A stretch of 64,000 bases of DNA from Tieghemostelium lacteum (GCA_001606155.1 LODT01000051.1:744001-808000); one strand, 5' to 3'; positions 1 to 10,020 are shown, counted from the first letter of the stretch. Program-made: numbers and translations. The notes: generated from the letters alone by a model not told the origin.

Positions 1-2
1 GT

Positions 3-92
3 AATAGTAATAAGGAAAATGAAAAAGATGACATTGAAGAGTTGGAAGTAATCAACAACAGCAATAGAATTAGAGAGATCACCATACAATAA
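3..92 (+). CDS. 3' end of an unidentified gene (partial)
   Basis: An open frame enters from the left window edge and ends at a TAA at 90-92. It gives about 29 residues rich in Asn, Glu, Lys and Ile, the type of charged, Asn-containing tail common in dictyostelid proteins. No domain can be named from so little sequence. It is not an obvious first exon for the importin-alpha that follows, because it has no Arg/Lys-rich IBB-like stretch and it runs into a stop. Confidence 0.4.
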   Translation, partial: NSNKENEKDDIEELEVINNSNRIREITIQ

Positions 93-416
93 TATACAGT
101 CATAAAAAATAATAGTTAATCAAAGTGACATTTTTTTAATTTTTCACTGCTGGTTAAATATTTAAAGTTTCTTGGGGTCTCACAAAAACAATCTGTCAAA
201 AGATATTTTTAAGTTTTTATTTAATATATATTACATTGATAGGATTGAAGTGACATTTTGATGAAATTGGATTGAAATAATTATTTGCGAAAATCCATGT
301 GTCTAAAATGTATTTCTTAGAATAATGAAAAGATATTTTTTTTTAATTTTATTTTAAGAGTTTAAGGTTTTTTTTTTTTAAAAGTTAGATAAAAAAACAA
401 GAAATCCCACACATCA
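93..416. other. Intergenic region upstream of importin-alpha
   Basis: About 320 bases that are very AT-rich with several oligo(T) runs (for example around 349-380). The word AGATATTT occurs more than once. I see no coding exon here. In particular, no frame gives the Arg/Lys-rich IBB segment that a normal importin-alpha would carry ahead of its armadillo repeats. It probably holds the promoter of the gene starting at 417. Confidence 0.5.
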
Positions 417-2036
417 ATGCAAGATATACAAGACGTTTCTTTATTTCCAACAATTTTAACTAATATCAACAGTACAAAGTAAGTGTTTTGATTGAGATGA
501 TTATTGGAGGGGGTATGAGATCTAATTGAAAGTGATAATGCATATTTAGTCCAGATTTAGTTACAGATGCTGTTAGATCTGTTAGAAAATTGTTATCTGC
601 TGAACATAATCCACCTATTGATTTAGTGATTAGAAGTGGGTTAGTACAGAAACTACATTATCTCTTGCAATTTGGAACACCAACACAAGCCTATGAATCT
701 AGTTGGGCATTGACTAATATTGCATCAGGTACCTCTGAACACACTAAATTTGTAGTAGAAAATGGTGTAGTACATACTTTTATTGTATTATTAAATTCAC
801 CTGATGCACAATTAGCAGAACAGTGTCTGTGGGGTGTTGGTATGTTATATTGCCCTACAATACACAAGCTCTATATGTAGATACTAACTAAGACATGTAT
901 AACAGGTAACATTGCAGGTGATACACCAGCATTGAGAGATTATGTATTATCATTAAATATTACAGAGGCAATATTACAAATGGTTCAAAAGAGTTGTTCA
1001 CAATCACTATTAAGAAATATAGCTTGGACTATTAGTAACATGTGTAGAGGTACACCTCCTCCAAATTTTAAATATGTTTGTATTTTATTTAGTGAAAGGG
1101 TGGGGAAGAGGAGAATAAGAGGTTGCTAATGAATATTTTCAATTGTTTTATAAAACTTTATAGATTAAACCTTTATTTCCAGTATTGTGTAAGTTAGTTA
1201 CTGCACATGTACCAATGACAGATGAACAGGTAATTGATACATTATGGGCATTCTCATTTATCACTGAAAATGCAAATGCATTCGAAGAAGAGATATTTAA
1301 AGAGTTTCAGAAAAATGGTATTATTGAGAGATTATTTGTATTTTTGTCAGGACCCAATACCACACAGGTACCAGCTTTTAGAACACTTGGTAACCTGTTA
1401 TCTGGAAGTGACATGATAACTGAAACTCTATTGCAATACGGTATATTGAATCATTTAATTGCATTTACAAATCATAGCAAGGAGGGTTTTGTAAAGGATG
1501 CCTATTGGTGTCTGTCTAATGTCACCAGTGGAAATGTGTCACAGATTCAAAGGGTTATTGACTCTAAGATATTCCCAAAGATCTTTGAGGCATCTGTCAC
1601 TGGGTCAACAGCAGTGAGAACTGAGGCTCTTTGGGTAGTCATCAATGCAGTCGCAGGTGGGTCAAGAGCACAAGTCAATTATCTAGTATCCATTGACCTA
1701 GCCAAATGTTTTGGTTTGTCATTGGAATTTGTACTTTCCAAAACCAACATTCAGAGTAACTTTTTTGATGCACTTCTAAGTGTCTTTAACAAATTCCATG
1801 GTGAACAATTGGAAACTGTTTGTATGACTTTTAAACAACATGGTTGGGATAACTATTTTGAACAACTTTTAAACGCCAAAACATCTTGCACCAACATAAT
1901 TGAAGAGGCTTCTGATATCTATTATCAAAGTAAATCTTCTAAAGCCACTATAAATGGTTGGAATTTCTCACCTGCCTCTACACCTCCTGCCAACAGTGAT
2001 GATGTAAATGTCAGACTCTCCAATTTACGATTATAA
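417..2036 (+). CDS. Importin-alpha (karyopherin alpha)-like armadillo protein, apparently without IBB domain
   Basis: Nuclear import adaptor that binds classical NLS cargo. I read four exons: 417-478, 550-839, 906-1075 and 1164-2036. All junctions are GT...AG and in phase, giving 464 residues. Family hallmarks are the first-ARM NPPID motif, repeated WALTNIASG, WGVGNIAGD and WTISNMCRG motifs that line the NLS groove, and the C-terminal NSFFDALL-like acidic region before the end. Family members are usually about 510-530 aa and begin with an Arg/Lys-rich IBB domain that binds importin-beta. Here the first ATG sits directly before ARM 1 and no IBB is visible upstream. Either a distant 5' exon was missed or this is a divergent paralogue lacking autoinhibition and importin-beta recruitment. 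The fold assignment is firm; the import role is inferred. Confidence 0.88.
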
Positions 2037-2286
2037 AACCTCATTATACATATTTATATAAATCTCAATTTTAAGATATTTAAAATACAATGATTAAATC
2101 TTAAAATAAATATAATTATTAAAGTATTTTTACTCCACAATTGTCAAGAATATCTCAAAAATGACTATATTTTCTTCTAATCTAACGAAAATAAATATCT
2201 TCTTAAAAATTTTTTAGATTATTGAGAAAACCTTTGAAATCATCTATTTATTTTTTTTTTTTGATTGATTAATAATTATTTAGAGA

Positions 2287-2934
2287 ATGAAATTAAGTAT
2301 ATTTATATTAGCCTGTTTTGTAATTTTACAAAGTGTATCAGCAGAGAATTATAATTGTTTGAGCGATGCACCAAATTTGTATAGTTTGGTTGCCCAACAA
2401 TCTGAATACTTCTTTACAACATTTAATGCCACAGAATTTCAAAAAGTAAATGTATCATTTTCAGTCACTTCCACAGGTGGAGGACCATTACGTGTAACTC
2501 TTGGTTACTTGACACAATCTTATAATGTTGGTACATGGGTTACTGTTTACACTTACCCAAACTACTATATAAATTTCACAACTGGCGGATACACAACATT
2601 TACAGTACCATATGGCACCTATCCAGCCTTCAACATTCTAAATACCAATTTAATGAGTACCGCCAATATCTTAGTTACCATTAACAATATATGCTACACT
2701 GATGGTTTATATGGAAGTGATGAAGATTCTCGAGATCACAGTACTTCAGACATACACAACAACAAAGGTTTAAGTGATGGTGCTATTATCGCCATTGTAG
2801 TCGTATCAGCTATTGTTGTTGGTATCATTGTTGCCATTACCGTACATTGCATCAAAAAACATCACCATCATCACCACCACCATCACCATGGTCATCACGA
2901 ATACCAACCAGCTTACAATGGTAGTCACTATTAA
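2287..2934 (+). CDS. Small type I membrane glycoprotein with His-rich tail (tandem copy 1)
   Basis: A 215-residue predicted surface or endomembrane protein of unknown function. It has a clear signal peptide (about residues 1-19, ending VSA). An extracellular part of about 145 residues carries several N-x-S/T sites and a GYL...W...YP...Y core shared with the next two genes. A single TM helix lies at about 165-190. The short cytoplasmic tail is dominated by a run of about ten histidines followed by HEYQPAY. The tail could bind metal or act as a Tyr-based sorting signal (inference). It is single-exon. The next two genes in the same direction are its paralogues. Confidence 0.82.
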   Translation: MKLSIFILACFVILQSVSAENYNCLSDAPNLYSLVAQQSEYFFTTFNATEFQKVNVSFSVTSTGGGPLRVTLGYLTQSYNVGTWVTVYTYPNYYINFTTGGYTTFTVPYGTYPAFNILNTNLMSTANILVTINNICYTDGLYGSDEDSRDHSTSDIHNNKGLSDGAIIAIVVVSAIVVGIIVAITVHCIKKHHHHHHHHHHGHHEYQPAYNGSHY

Positions 2935-3112
2935 ACTCATTAAATTTGATTCTTTACACCTTCATGGTTTTTTTTACTCAATTTTTCATTTGATGTGTTT
3001 TCTAGATTTTTTTTCGGATTTAGGTATCAATCACTTTGAAAACTACGAAAAAAATCTTCTTAGATCTCGAAGATATTTTTTTGATTTCATTGTAAAATAG
3101 TGTATAGATAGA

Positions 3113-3778
3113 ATGAAGTATAGTGTAATTGTATTTGTTTATTTAGTTTATTTAGTTTTTGGTTTGAATAGTCAATGTGTTTTTAATAATCCACATTGGG
3201 TAACTTTGGGAAATGGTACTGGTGAATATGTCTATTCAACATATATGTCAACTCACAGTAATCAAATAATAAATGTATCCTTTACAGTAGAGACAACTGG
3301 TGGTTATGATTTATCAATTCAACTAGGATACATGACTGATTTCGATGATGATTCTACATGGCAAATGTCCCATGAATATCCATTAATGTATGCAAATTTC
3401 TCTAGTGAATCCTATCTATATACAATTCCAAAGAAAGTGTTTCCTACCATATTAGTATTTAATAATAATACAGTTAATAGTACTCAAATTTATATAAAAG
3501 TTAATTATATATGTATATTTAATAATGGTTCTTTTGAAGATGATAGTTCTTCAGATAGTTATTCAACACCTACTCCAACTCAACCAACAAAAAAAGGAAT
3601 GAGTAAAAAGAGTATTGTCATACTTGTTGTATCAGTCACTGTTTTTGTAGTATCAGTTATAGGATCTATTATCTACTATTTCAAAATACACCACTATTTT
3701 AAAAATCACTTTGGTCATTACCATCACCATCATGAATATCAACCAATTTACAATAATATTTCCAATGATCATCATTAA
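3113..3778 (+). CDS. Small type I membrane glycoprotein with His-rich tail (tandem copy 2)
   Basis: Predicted protein of 221 residues with the same plan as its upstream neighbour: an N-terminal signal peptide (about 1-20), a glycosylated ectodomain with the GYM...W...YP...YANF core and a closing NYIC motif, a Ser/Thr/Pro stalk, a TM helix at about 168-190, and a His-rich tail ending in HEYQPIYNN. The shared tail motif and the order of sequence blocks show that it arose by tandem duplication. The duplication is old enough that only scattered residues are identical. Function unknown. The ATG at 3113 directly starts the signal peptide, which supports this start. Confidence 0.8.
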   Translation: MKYSVIVFVYLVYLVFGLNSQCVFNNPHWVTLGNGTGEYVYSTYMSTHSNQIINVSFTVETTGGYDLSIQLGYMTDFDDDSTWQMSHEYPLMYANFSSESYLYTIPKKVFPTILVFNNNTVNSTQIYIKVNYICIFNNGSFEDDSSSDSYSTPTPTQPTKKGMSKKSIVILVVSVTVFVVSVIGSIIYYFKIHHYFKNHFGHYHHHHEYQPIYNNISNDHH

Positions 3779-4078
3779 AAATATATATGGCAAATAAATT
3801 AAAGTGTAAAATAGAATGGTTCTCTTCTCGATTTTATTTAAAATTTTAAATGTGATAAGAGTATTTTGGCATTGAAATTTTGCTGGAAAAAAAAAAAAAC
3901 ATTTAGAAGTTTCAGATATTTATTTTTCATATATTTTAAAGTGATTGGGACGTGGTTTTTGAGGGAATTCTTTAGTTTTTAAAAAATAAAAAAACTCACA
4001 ACGCTATTTAATTAATGAATTTTGGTATTGATCATTTCAGTTTTTTTATATATTATCACATACAATAACAAACAAACA

Positions 4079-4849
4079 ATGAAATACGGATACTGTTTAT
4101 TTTTAATATTATGTTTATTTTTAGGAGTACAATGTCAGAGTGGTTGTACTTCATTTGTTCCAGGAAAACAAGAAATTGAACCTGGAAAAGCCGTTTTATA
4201 TATATCAAAAATTGATGCTAATGTATCTCCTAACCAAGAACTAGACTTAAATTATACAATTAATCAACAGAATTCAACTGCATTATTGAATATAACCTAT
4301 GGATACCTTTTACAATATAATAATGTATCTTCTTGGAATGCTGTTCAACAAGTAGCAGGAAGTCATGTAAATTATACATCTGGTAATCAACAATTTGTTA
4401 TACCATATGGTACATTTGCAGGTGTAATAGTAAGAAATACAGATGCCACTCAAAATGCTACCATTTTGACATTTTTTGATAGCTTTTGTTTGGCTGGATA
4501 TAGCACTACAACTAACGGTGGTGGTGCTTCTGTTAGTTCATCAACTGCTCAGACATTAACTATTACCACTGGTACCACTGGAAAAGGAACTGCATTATCA
4601 ACATCATCAACTACATCATCAACAGCTGCAACTACTACCAACGGTTATGGTGTCACTGTAACAACCATTTCCAGCTCAGGATCAGTTTCAACCACAAGTT
4701 CAGTAACAGTTACAACAAATTCAGATCTTCCTAAAATTGGCACAGCTATCATTGTTGTAGTTGTAGTTGTTGCTGCAGGTTTAGTAGCCTTTGTAGTTTA
4801 CAAATATGTTTATTTAAGAAGACGTCATCATCATTATCAGAGTTTATAA
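4079..4849 (+). CDS. Small type I membrane glycoprotein, Ser/Thr-rich stalk (tandem copy 3)
   Basis: Predicted 256-residue protein. The open frame extends upstream to 4022 without an ATG, so the ATG at 4079, which opens the signal peptide (about 1-20), is chosen. The ectodomain keeps the family core (N-glycosylated block, GYLLQY...SW, then VPYGTF-like PYGTF). Unlike the two neighbours it then carries a long Ser/Thr/Gly-rich stalk of about 70 residues, suited to O-glycosylation. A Val-rich TM helix at about 220-243 follows, then a short Arg/His tail. It is the most diverged of the three tandem paralogues. The longer stalk would hold the globular part further from the membrane (inference). Confidence 0.78.
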   Translation: MKYGYCLFLILCLFLGVQCQSGCTSFVPGKQEIEPGKAVLYISKIDANVSPNQELDLNYTINQQNSTALLNITYGYLLQYNNVSSWNAVQQVAGSHVNYTSGNQQFVIPYGTFAGVIVRNTDATQNATILTFFDSFCLAGYSTTTNGGGASVSSSTAQTLTITTGTTGKGTALSTSSTTSSTAATTTNGYGVTVTTISSSGSVSTTSSVTVTTNSDLPKIGTAIIVVVVVVAAGLVAFVVYKYVYLRRRHHHYQSL

Positions 4850-5089
4850 GGAATACATACCAGGGCTAGTAATATGAAAATAAAATGATTAAATTATCAT
4901 TGTGTACATATTATTTGTGAATTCATCATTAACGTCAGTCGGAAAATCACACCAATTGATAGTGGGATAGATATTTTTAGATTTTTTTTCAGCGACTTTG
5001 ATAACCCCAATCACGATAAGTTTTTTTATTATTTTTTTCTTTGCAATTTTAAATTTGATTAGCAGGAGTAGTTGTAGTAGAGTAATGAA

Positions 5090-7903
5090 ATGATTTTAGA
5101 TGAAAGTGATAGTAAACCATTAATCTTCAAAGACTATCAAAAATTAAAAAGAAGATATATTGGACTTAGAACCAAGGTTGCATTAAAAGAGGCGCTAGGA
5201 TGTGTAATATTGGCTGTTATATTGTTGTTTGTGCCATTAGGTGACATGGATCTGAATATACTTACACTAGCACCTGTTATCTATGTTATGGTTAGTTTTA
5301 GTATATCATCTTTTATCTCAATTTTCAATGGTGCTGTATTGGTGTGGTCTGGACTTATATCAGCTGTATATATAGCTATACTATCAAAGATTATGGAGTA
5401 TGGTGACAGTATGATATGGATTTCATTTGTACTGAACTTTGTATTTACATTTATTCTCTATTCTCTAATGCCTGGTAAACGTTGGATGAATTTATTTGGT
5501 TGTAAAATGGTACTCATCAATATCACTGTTGTTGTCTATTTCAACTATGGGTTCAGTAGATATGCACTAATTCAAGAAGTTTTAATTGTTATGGCTCTGA
5601 TATTTGCATGTTTGTTGTTTTGTGGAATATTTGTATTCCCATGGCTTTCAACTAGACTTTTTGCTAGAAAAGTTATAAAAACATTAGATACTATAAAACT
5701 ACTGTTTAAAGCTGTAGGAAACCAAATTCAACTTACAAGAGACCAAAGAGAGTCTTTGGATACCACTGGAACAACATATACATTTAACGATATGGGCAAC
5801 GGCATTCCAATGCAAAATATTCATTTACCAAGTCCAACCAATATCAATGGGATTCTAAAGAAATTCAATAAGGAAATCTATAGACTCAATGTACTTTTAG
5901 GTGAATGTCGTGTAGAGAGATGGAATTCAACATTGACAGGTCATTACGAGTCTTTGTTAGCTCATCTAACAGTTTCACAAAAACAATTGATAAGCATGAA
6001 ACTGGCCATTGATGAAGGCTTCTCAAAGACCAATAGAGACACTATAATAACCCCAATGGTACCAGTTATAGAATCACTAGTTCAACAGGTATCTCTACAA
6101 ATTACAATATTTATAGAGATTTTATTAAACCAACAGACTTATACAGAAACTGAGGATCAAGATGATCAATTCTATGGACATGATGATGGACAGTCTCAAG
6201 CATCGTTCTATAGTAGTGATACAGCTGGTGGATCATCGACTATTGAACATAAAATTCATGTTGCTAAAAGTTCATTTAAACTCACAATACATCTAATTGA
6301 TAAGGCTAGAGAGTTCTATAAGACCCTTATAGTAGACAAGAGCAATGATCATCAGGTACTTGATGAATCTCAAAAACTAAATTATTTCATTACTGGTCTA
6401 TTTGAATTTTCGTTACATCAAAAGAATGTGTTAAAGATTGTATTGGATATAAAGAAACATACTAGAACAGGTCCAATAGCTCTGGAACTTTTACAATATG
6501 GTATATGGTTCCTTATTATGAGTTTTCCCATGTTTCTCCGTAAACGGTTTGGAACACTTCAGAGATCAGGTCTAACTGGACTGTTACCTGAAAGTGGTAA
6601 ATGGGATCTAAGAAAATGGGTATACATTACATTCTTTATGAATGGTAAATGGCATTTCCCATTGCAAGTCTCCATTGGATTTGTAGCTACCAATATCATA
6701 TTTCATTTCTACGATTTGCGTACTTATAATGAATTGACAGTTCATGGATTGTGGACTGTAATCACAACAATTATTGTCTTTCAACCTAGTCTTGGATCGA
6801 CATTAACTAGATCCATTCATCGTACCATTGGAACTCTTTTAGGAGGTCTAGCAGGATACTTCATCTCATGGATAACCACTCTAGTTGACTGGGGTCCAGG
6901 TAAAGAAATCATTCTACTGATTGGTACTTTTCTGTGGGTTGTCGCAGTCTCACATGTCCAACAAGACCCAATGTATTCCTATGCAGGCTCAGTAAGTGCA
7001 CTTACCTTCTTACTCATTAGTTACAGTCAATATTTCTCAAAAGACTATGAATTTATGTATGCTGTTCTTAGACTATTCTTTATAGTTCTTGGTATTATTG
7101 CTGTTTTGGTTATATCTCTTTTATTCTTTCCCTTTTTCACCTATAAAGACACCCGTTCAAAAATGTATAAAAACATTAGTACTTCCATTACCACATTCTG
7201 TAAGATTCTTCAGAACCATTTACCTCTTCACCAAAGAACCTCAATAGAAGGTGCATCAACATCTGATTCGGCCCACTATATGGAAATTGATGAACGAGGC
7301 AGAAAGAATACCTATGGTCACGATCTAAGAAAAGGCATTAGAATAGGAAATAGTAGAAAATCACAAGGAAGTGGGTTAAGTCAAAAAGACATTAACTCAG
7401 CTATAAAAGGTATACGTGTATTGAATGGTCAAATCTATGGATCATTAGTTGATGTAAAATCAGAATTTCTCTTTAAACCTTCCAAATATTCCAAATATCT
7501 TCAATGTTATCAACAATTAACTGATCTGCATACTTATCTAGTATCAGCAGATACAATGTTCAGTTTCCCTTTCCGAGACAAAGTTCTAGTTGAACTACAA
7601 CCTACATTTACACCACTACAAGAGTTGATTGAAAGTCTACAAAACTACAGTCAACAGTTCCAAGTACTAGTCAATAACCCAACACCAGGTCAATTACCTA
7701 TCAATAGACCCTCCGATATCATGATTCATATGAAATCTTTGGAAATTGCTTTAAGACGTGTAAGAGAATCTCTCATTACCAGAGGTGAGCTATATAACAC
7801 CTATCCTGACTTTGTCCAATACAGTGCCAGTATATATAACATTAATAATCTGTTAAATTGTTTAGTTCAAGTAATGGAACATTTAATTGAAATTACATCT
7901 TAA
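5090..7903 (+). CDS. FUSC/ALMT-superfamily multi-pass membrane protein
   Basis: Single-exon protein of 937 residues with two hydrophobic blocks. Block 1 (about 35-200) holds around six TM segments. A long soluble linker follows, then block 2 (about 510-690). Block 2 contains the signature of the fusaric-acid-resistance/aluminium-activated malate transporter superfamily: a strand with FQPSLGSTLTRS, then HRTIGTLLGGLAGY. A charged C-terminal domain of about 230 residues follows. This duplicated TM-soluble-TM-soluble plan is typical of bacterial FUSC and fungal BRE4-like proteins. Family members move organic anions or aromatic acids; the substrate here is not known. A mini-uORF (ATG AAA TGA) at 5085-5093 overlaps the chosen start. 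Confidence 0.75.
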   Translation: MILDESDSKPLIFKDYQKLKRRYIGLRTKVALKEALGCVILAVILLFVPLGDMDLNILTLAPVIYVMVSFSISSFISIFNGAVLVWSGLISAVYIAILSKIMEYGDSMIWISFVLNFVFTFILYSLMPGKRWMNLFGCKMVLINITVVVYFNYGFSRYALIQEVLIVMALIFACLLFCGIFVFPWLSTRLFARKVIKTLDTIKLLFKAVGNQIQLTRDQRESLDTTGTTYTFNDMGNGIPMQNIHLPSPTNINGILKKFNKEIYRLNVLLGECRVERWNSTLTGHYESLLAHLTVSQKQLISMKLAIDEGFSKTNRDTIITPMVPVIESLVQQVSLQITIFIEILLNQQTYTETEDQDDQFYGHDDGQSQASFYSSDTAGGSSTIEHKIHVAKSSFKLTIHLIDKAREFYKTLIVDKSNDHQVLDESQKLNYFITGLFEFSLHQKNVLKIVLDIKKHTRTGPIALELLQYGIWFLIMSFPMFLRKRFGTLQRSGLTGLLPESGKWDLRKWVYITFFMNGKWHFPLQVSIGFVATNIIFHFYDLRTYNELTVHGLWTVITTIIVFQPSLGSTLTRSIHRTIGTLLGGLAGYFISWITTLVDWGPGKEIILLIGTFLWVVAVSHVQQDPMYSYAGSVSALTFLLISYSQYFSKDYEFMYAVLRLFFIVLGIIAVLVISLLFFPFFTYKDTRSKMYKNISTSITTFCKILQNHLPLHQRTSIEGASTSDSAHYMEIDERGRKNTYGHDLRKGIRIGNSRKSQGSGLSQKDINSAIKGIRVLNGQIYGSLVDVKSEFLFKPSKYSKYLQCYQQLTDLHTYLVSADTMFSFPFRDKVLVELQPTFTPLQELIESLQNYSQQFQVLVNNPTPGQLPINRPSDIMIHMKSLEIALRRVRESLITRGELYNTYPDFVQYSASIYNINNLLNCLVQVMEHLIEITS

Positions 7904-8011
7904 ATATTAATTTATAATATATAAAACGAACGATTTATAAATTGAAATATAGAGTTGGAGTCTATATTTATTGTTTTTTTATCAATATGTACAATGTATT
8001 ATAGCTATTCT

Positions 8012-9133
8012 TTAAATATTCTTGATTTTTTTCTTTTTTGGGGGTAACTCTGAAGAACATTTCGTACATTGACAATCAAAACCGTAGTTATCAAATAGAT
8101 GTGATTTTCTATCAACTATATCCTTAGTATTGTCGCCATAGGATATTAGAATTTCATCACCTGGGTGAATGTCTTTTAAAAGTTTAACTTTTGTCTCTGA
8201 GTTGGTAGGGAATGTCATTACAGCATTTGGATCACAACTGTGATTGATAAATGAACTTAGGAAATATAATCCAATACCAGATTCTGGTGTTGATACAGTA
8301 GGTTCTAGGGAACCTACATTAATACCTACTGTATTCAAATAGAGAATCTGCATAACTCTTGTAAACCATGTATAATCAAATCTCTTTTGACTAGATTCCG
8401 AAGTCAATAGAGAGTTCTTGAAAAGTGTGTAGTCATCCTTCCATTCCAAAGGTGCAGGTTTCTTTGCAAAAGATAACATTTGCAGTGGAAACCATGAATT
8501 TTGAATAGACTTATTTTCATGTATATCCAACATTATCTTTGCTAAAATCTTCGCAGCTAACAATGGGAATCTTCTCTTTTCTATAGTAGCCTGCTTCTTA
8601 ATTTTATCAAATCCAGAACCTTCACACAGCAACTGGTGATACTGTTTCATTGACTCTTCAGAACACTCTACAGAACAATAATGTTCATTACAACTATCAT
8701 GTCCACAACCACGACTACTACTCTCTTTTATTACTCCTAAACAATGTGTACATTGCTTCGAATCACTAACATTCTTTACAACACTTTGAAAAGACACAAA
8801 AGGTAATTCACTATAAAGTAATTCATTTTTTTTTAAAATACTATCACCACTATAGAATAAACCTCTACCTTTACCCTTTTGATCACCTTTACATTGACGA
8901 ATCTCAAGATTCAATCGATTTCCAATTATAAATTTATAAAGATCGGTAATGATTTCATTTTCGCTCTTTTTAGAATCGGTACTATTCTTATTGGGAGCTG
9001 TAGAGGTTGTGTTGTTGATGTTGTTGGTGTTGGTCTGAATATTCTTACTATTATAAGAAGAAGATGTAAAATAAAATCTTTGAAAACCTTTCACAAAATT
9101 ATTTAATTGTAAATTTCTTTTAAATAGAATCAT
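8012..9133 (-). CDS. SET and MYND domain protein (SMYD-type), possible mitochondrial presequence
   Basis: Putative protein-lysine methyltransferase of 373 residues. The frame is open to 9205 but with no ATG; the first ATG is at 9133. The SET domain is split, as in SMYD proteins: a GRGLF motif at about 89-93, then a MYND zinc finger (about 128-170, with CTHC, CNEHYC, C and H/C ligands), then NHSCDPN at about 300, and a post-SET cysteine cluster FDCQCTKC near the end. The first 30 residues are basic and aromatic with no acids (MILFKRNLQLNNF...), which looks like a mitochondrial targeting peptide. A poly-Asn/Thr spacer follows. The location is inference. It is divergently transcribed from the gene at 9349. 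Confidence 0.85.
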   Translation of the reverse strand: MILFKRNLQLNNFVKGFQRFYFTSSSYNSKNIQTNTNNINNTTSTAPNKNSTDSKKSENEIITDLYKFIIGNRLNLEIRQCKGDQKGKGRGLFYSGDSILKKNELLYSELPFVSFQSVVKNVSDSKQCTHCLGVIKESSSRGCGHDSCNEHYCSVECSEESMKQYHQLLCEGSGFDKIKKQATIEKRRFPLLAAKILAKIMLDIHENKSIQNSWFPLQMLSFAKKPAPLEWKDDYTLFKNSLLTSESSQKRFDYTWFTRVMQILYLNTVGINVGSLEPTVSTPESGIGLYFLSSFINHSCDPNAVMTFPTNSETKVKLLKDIHPGDEILISYGDNTKDIVDRKSHLFDNYGFDCQCTKCSSELPPKKKKIKNI

Positions 9134-9348
9134 TTGATTTTCTGTTACAGTGGTAAAATTTGAAATTACATAGAAAAAAATCTCAACACCAAAAAATGAG
9201 AGCACCGCAAAATGCGAGAGGACATCTGATCAGAAAGAAACATCAAAAAAAAAAATTCCAAACAATCAAGAAATTTTAAAATTAATCATACTGTTGTTCT
9301 CAAAGATCACAGAATATAAGACTAGTAAGAAAAATAGCTCTTCAAATA

Positions 9349-10020
9349 ATGCAATTTTCATGTCCACACGGATGTATTTGTGTTTACAATAAAGATGGTA
9401 AATTCAAAAAAACCAGCTATTACAGACACATGAAACAATTGCACTCAGAAAAATGCAAGAACGATCACTGTAAATATTGTAATTATAATACCCTGGAGGA
9501 ACGAAAACAAAAATCGGAAACACTGCCAAAAATAAAACCTAGAAAACAGGTTGGAGGCAGATCTGTCATTGATAGAACTCATCTGACATTGTGTAGACAC
9601 AATGTTTGCGAAAAAATTATATCCTATAGTAATAGATCAAAACATGAATCTCATCAACACCATTGTGATTCTTCATGTGATCTTTGTCATAAACAAAAAC
9701 AACAACAATTACAATTCCAAATACAAAAAGAACCGATTTTACAACCATCTTATGATAGTTCACCTCCATTTCAACCACAACAATTAATATTAGATCAAAA
9801 TCAAAGCCAAAGCCAACAACAACAATTACAACACCAATTACAACAACAATTTTATTTTCAACAACAAATAAGTGAGCCTTCATCGTCAGATGCATCCTCA
9901 TCTTCTGTATCATCAGATTACGAATCTGAATCCGAACCAACTCCTATTAATAACGCAATGATTTTAGATGCTGACGTAATAGAAATTTTAATAAATTTTA
10001 AAGATGGAATAATTAGTTGA
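9349..10020 (+). CDS. Cys/His-rich N-terminus, Gln-rich protein of unknown function
   Basis: Single-exon protein of 223 residues. The N-terminal 120 residues carry paired Cys and His: CPHGCIC, a YYRHMKQLH helix-like segment, CKNDHCKYC, then LCRHNVC and HHCDSSCDLCH. This looks like two or more zinc-binding modules, loosely C2H2-like, but I cannot match a named family. A Gln-rich stretch (about 122-170) and a Ser/Glu acidic patch (about 175-197) follow; such regions are common in dictyostelid nuclear proteins. A DNA- or RNA-binding regulator is a reasonable guess only. It shares a promoter region of about 215 bp with the SET/MYND gene on the other strand. Confidence 0.65.
   Translation: MQFSCPHGCICVYNKDGKFKKTSYYRHMKQLHSEKCKNDHCKYCNYNTLEERKQKSETLPKIKPRKQVGGRSVIDRTHLTLCRHNVCEKIISYSNRSKHESHQHHCDSSCDLCHKQKQQQLQFQIQKEPILQPSYDSSPPFQPQQLILDQNQSQSQQQQLQHQLQQQFYFQQQISEPSSSDASSSSVSSDYESESEPTPINNAMILDADVIEILINFKDGIIS

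Noticed and set aside
93-416. Upstream exon for an importin-alpha IBB domain
   Set aside because: No frame shows a basic Arg/Lys cluster, and the open frame at 3-92 ends in a stop and is acidic.
2813-3100. ORF of 95 aa overlapping the first tandem glycoprotein gene
   Set aside because: It lies out of frame over the His codons and continues into AT-rich spacer, with no ATG-supported protein features.
9134-9205. N-terminal extension of the SET/MYND protein
   Set aside because: The extension has no ATG; it starts only at a GTG, which is not expected to serve in a eukaryotic nuclear gene.
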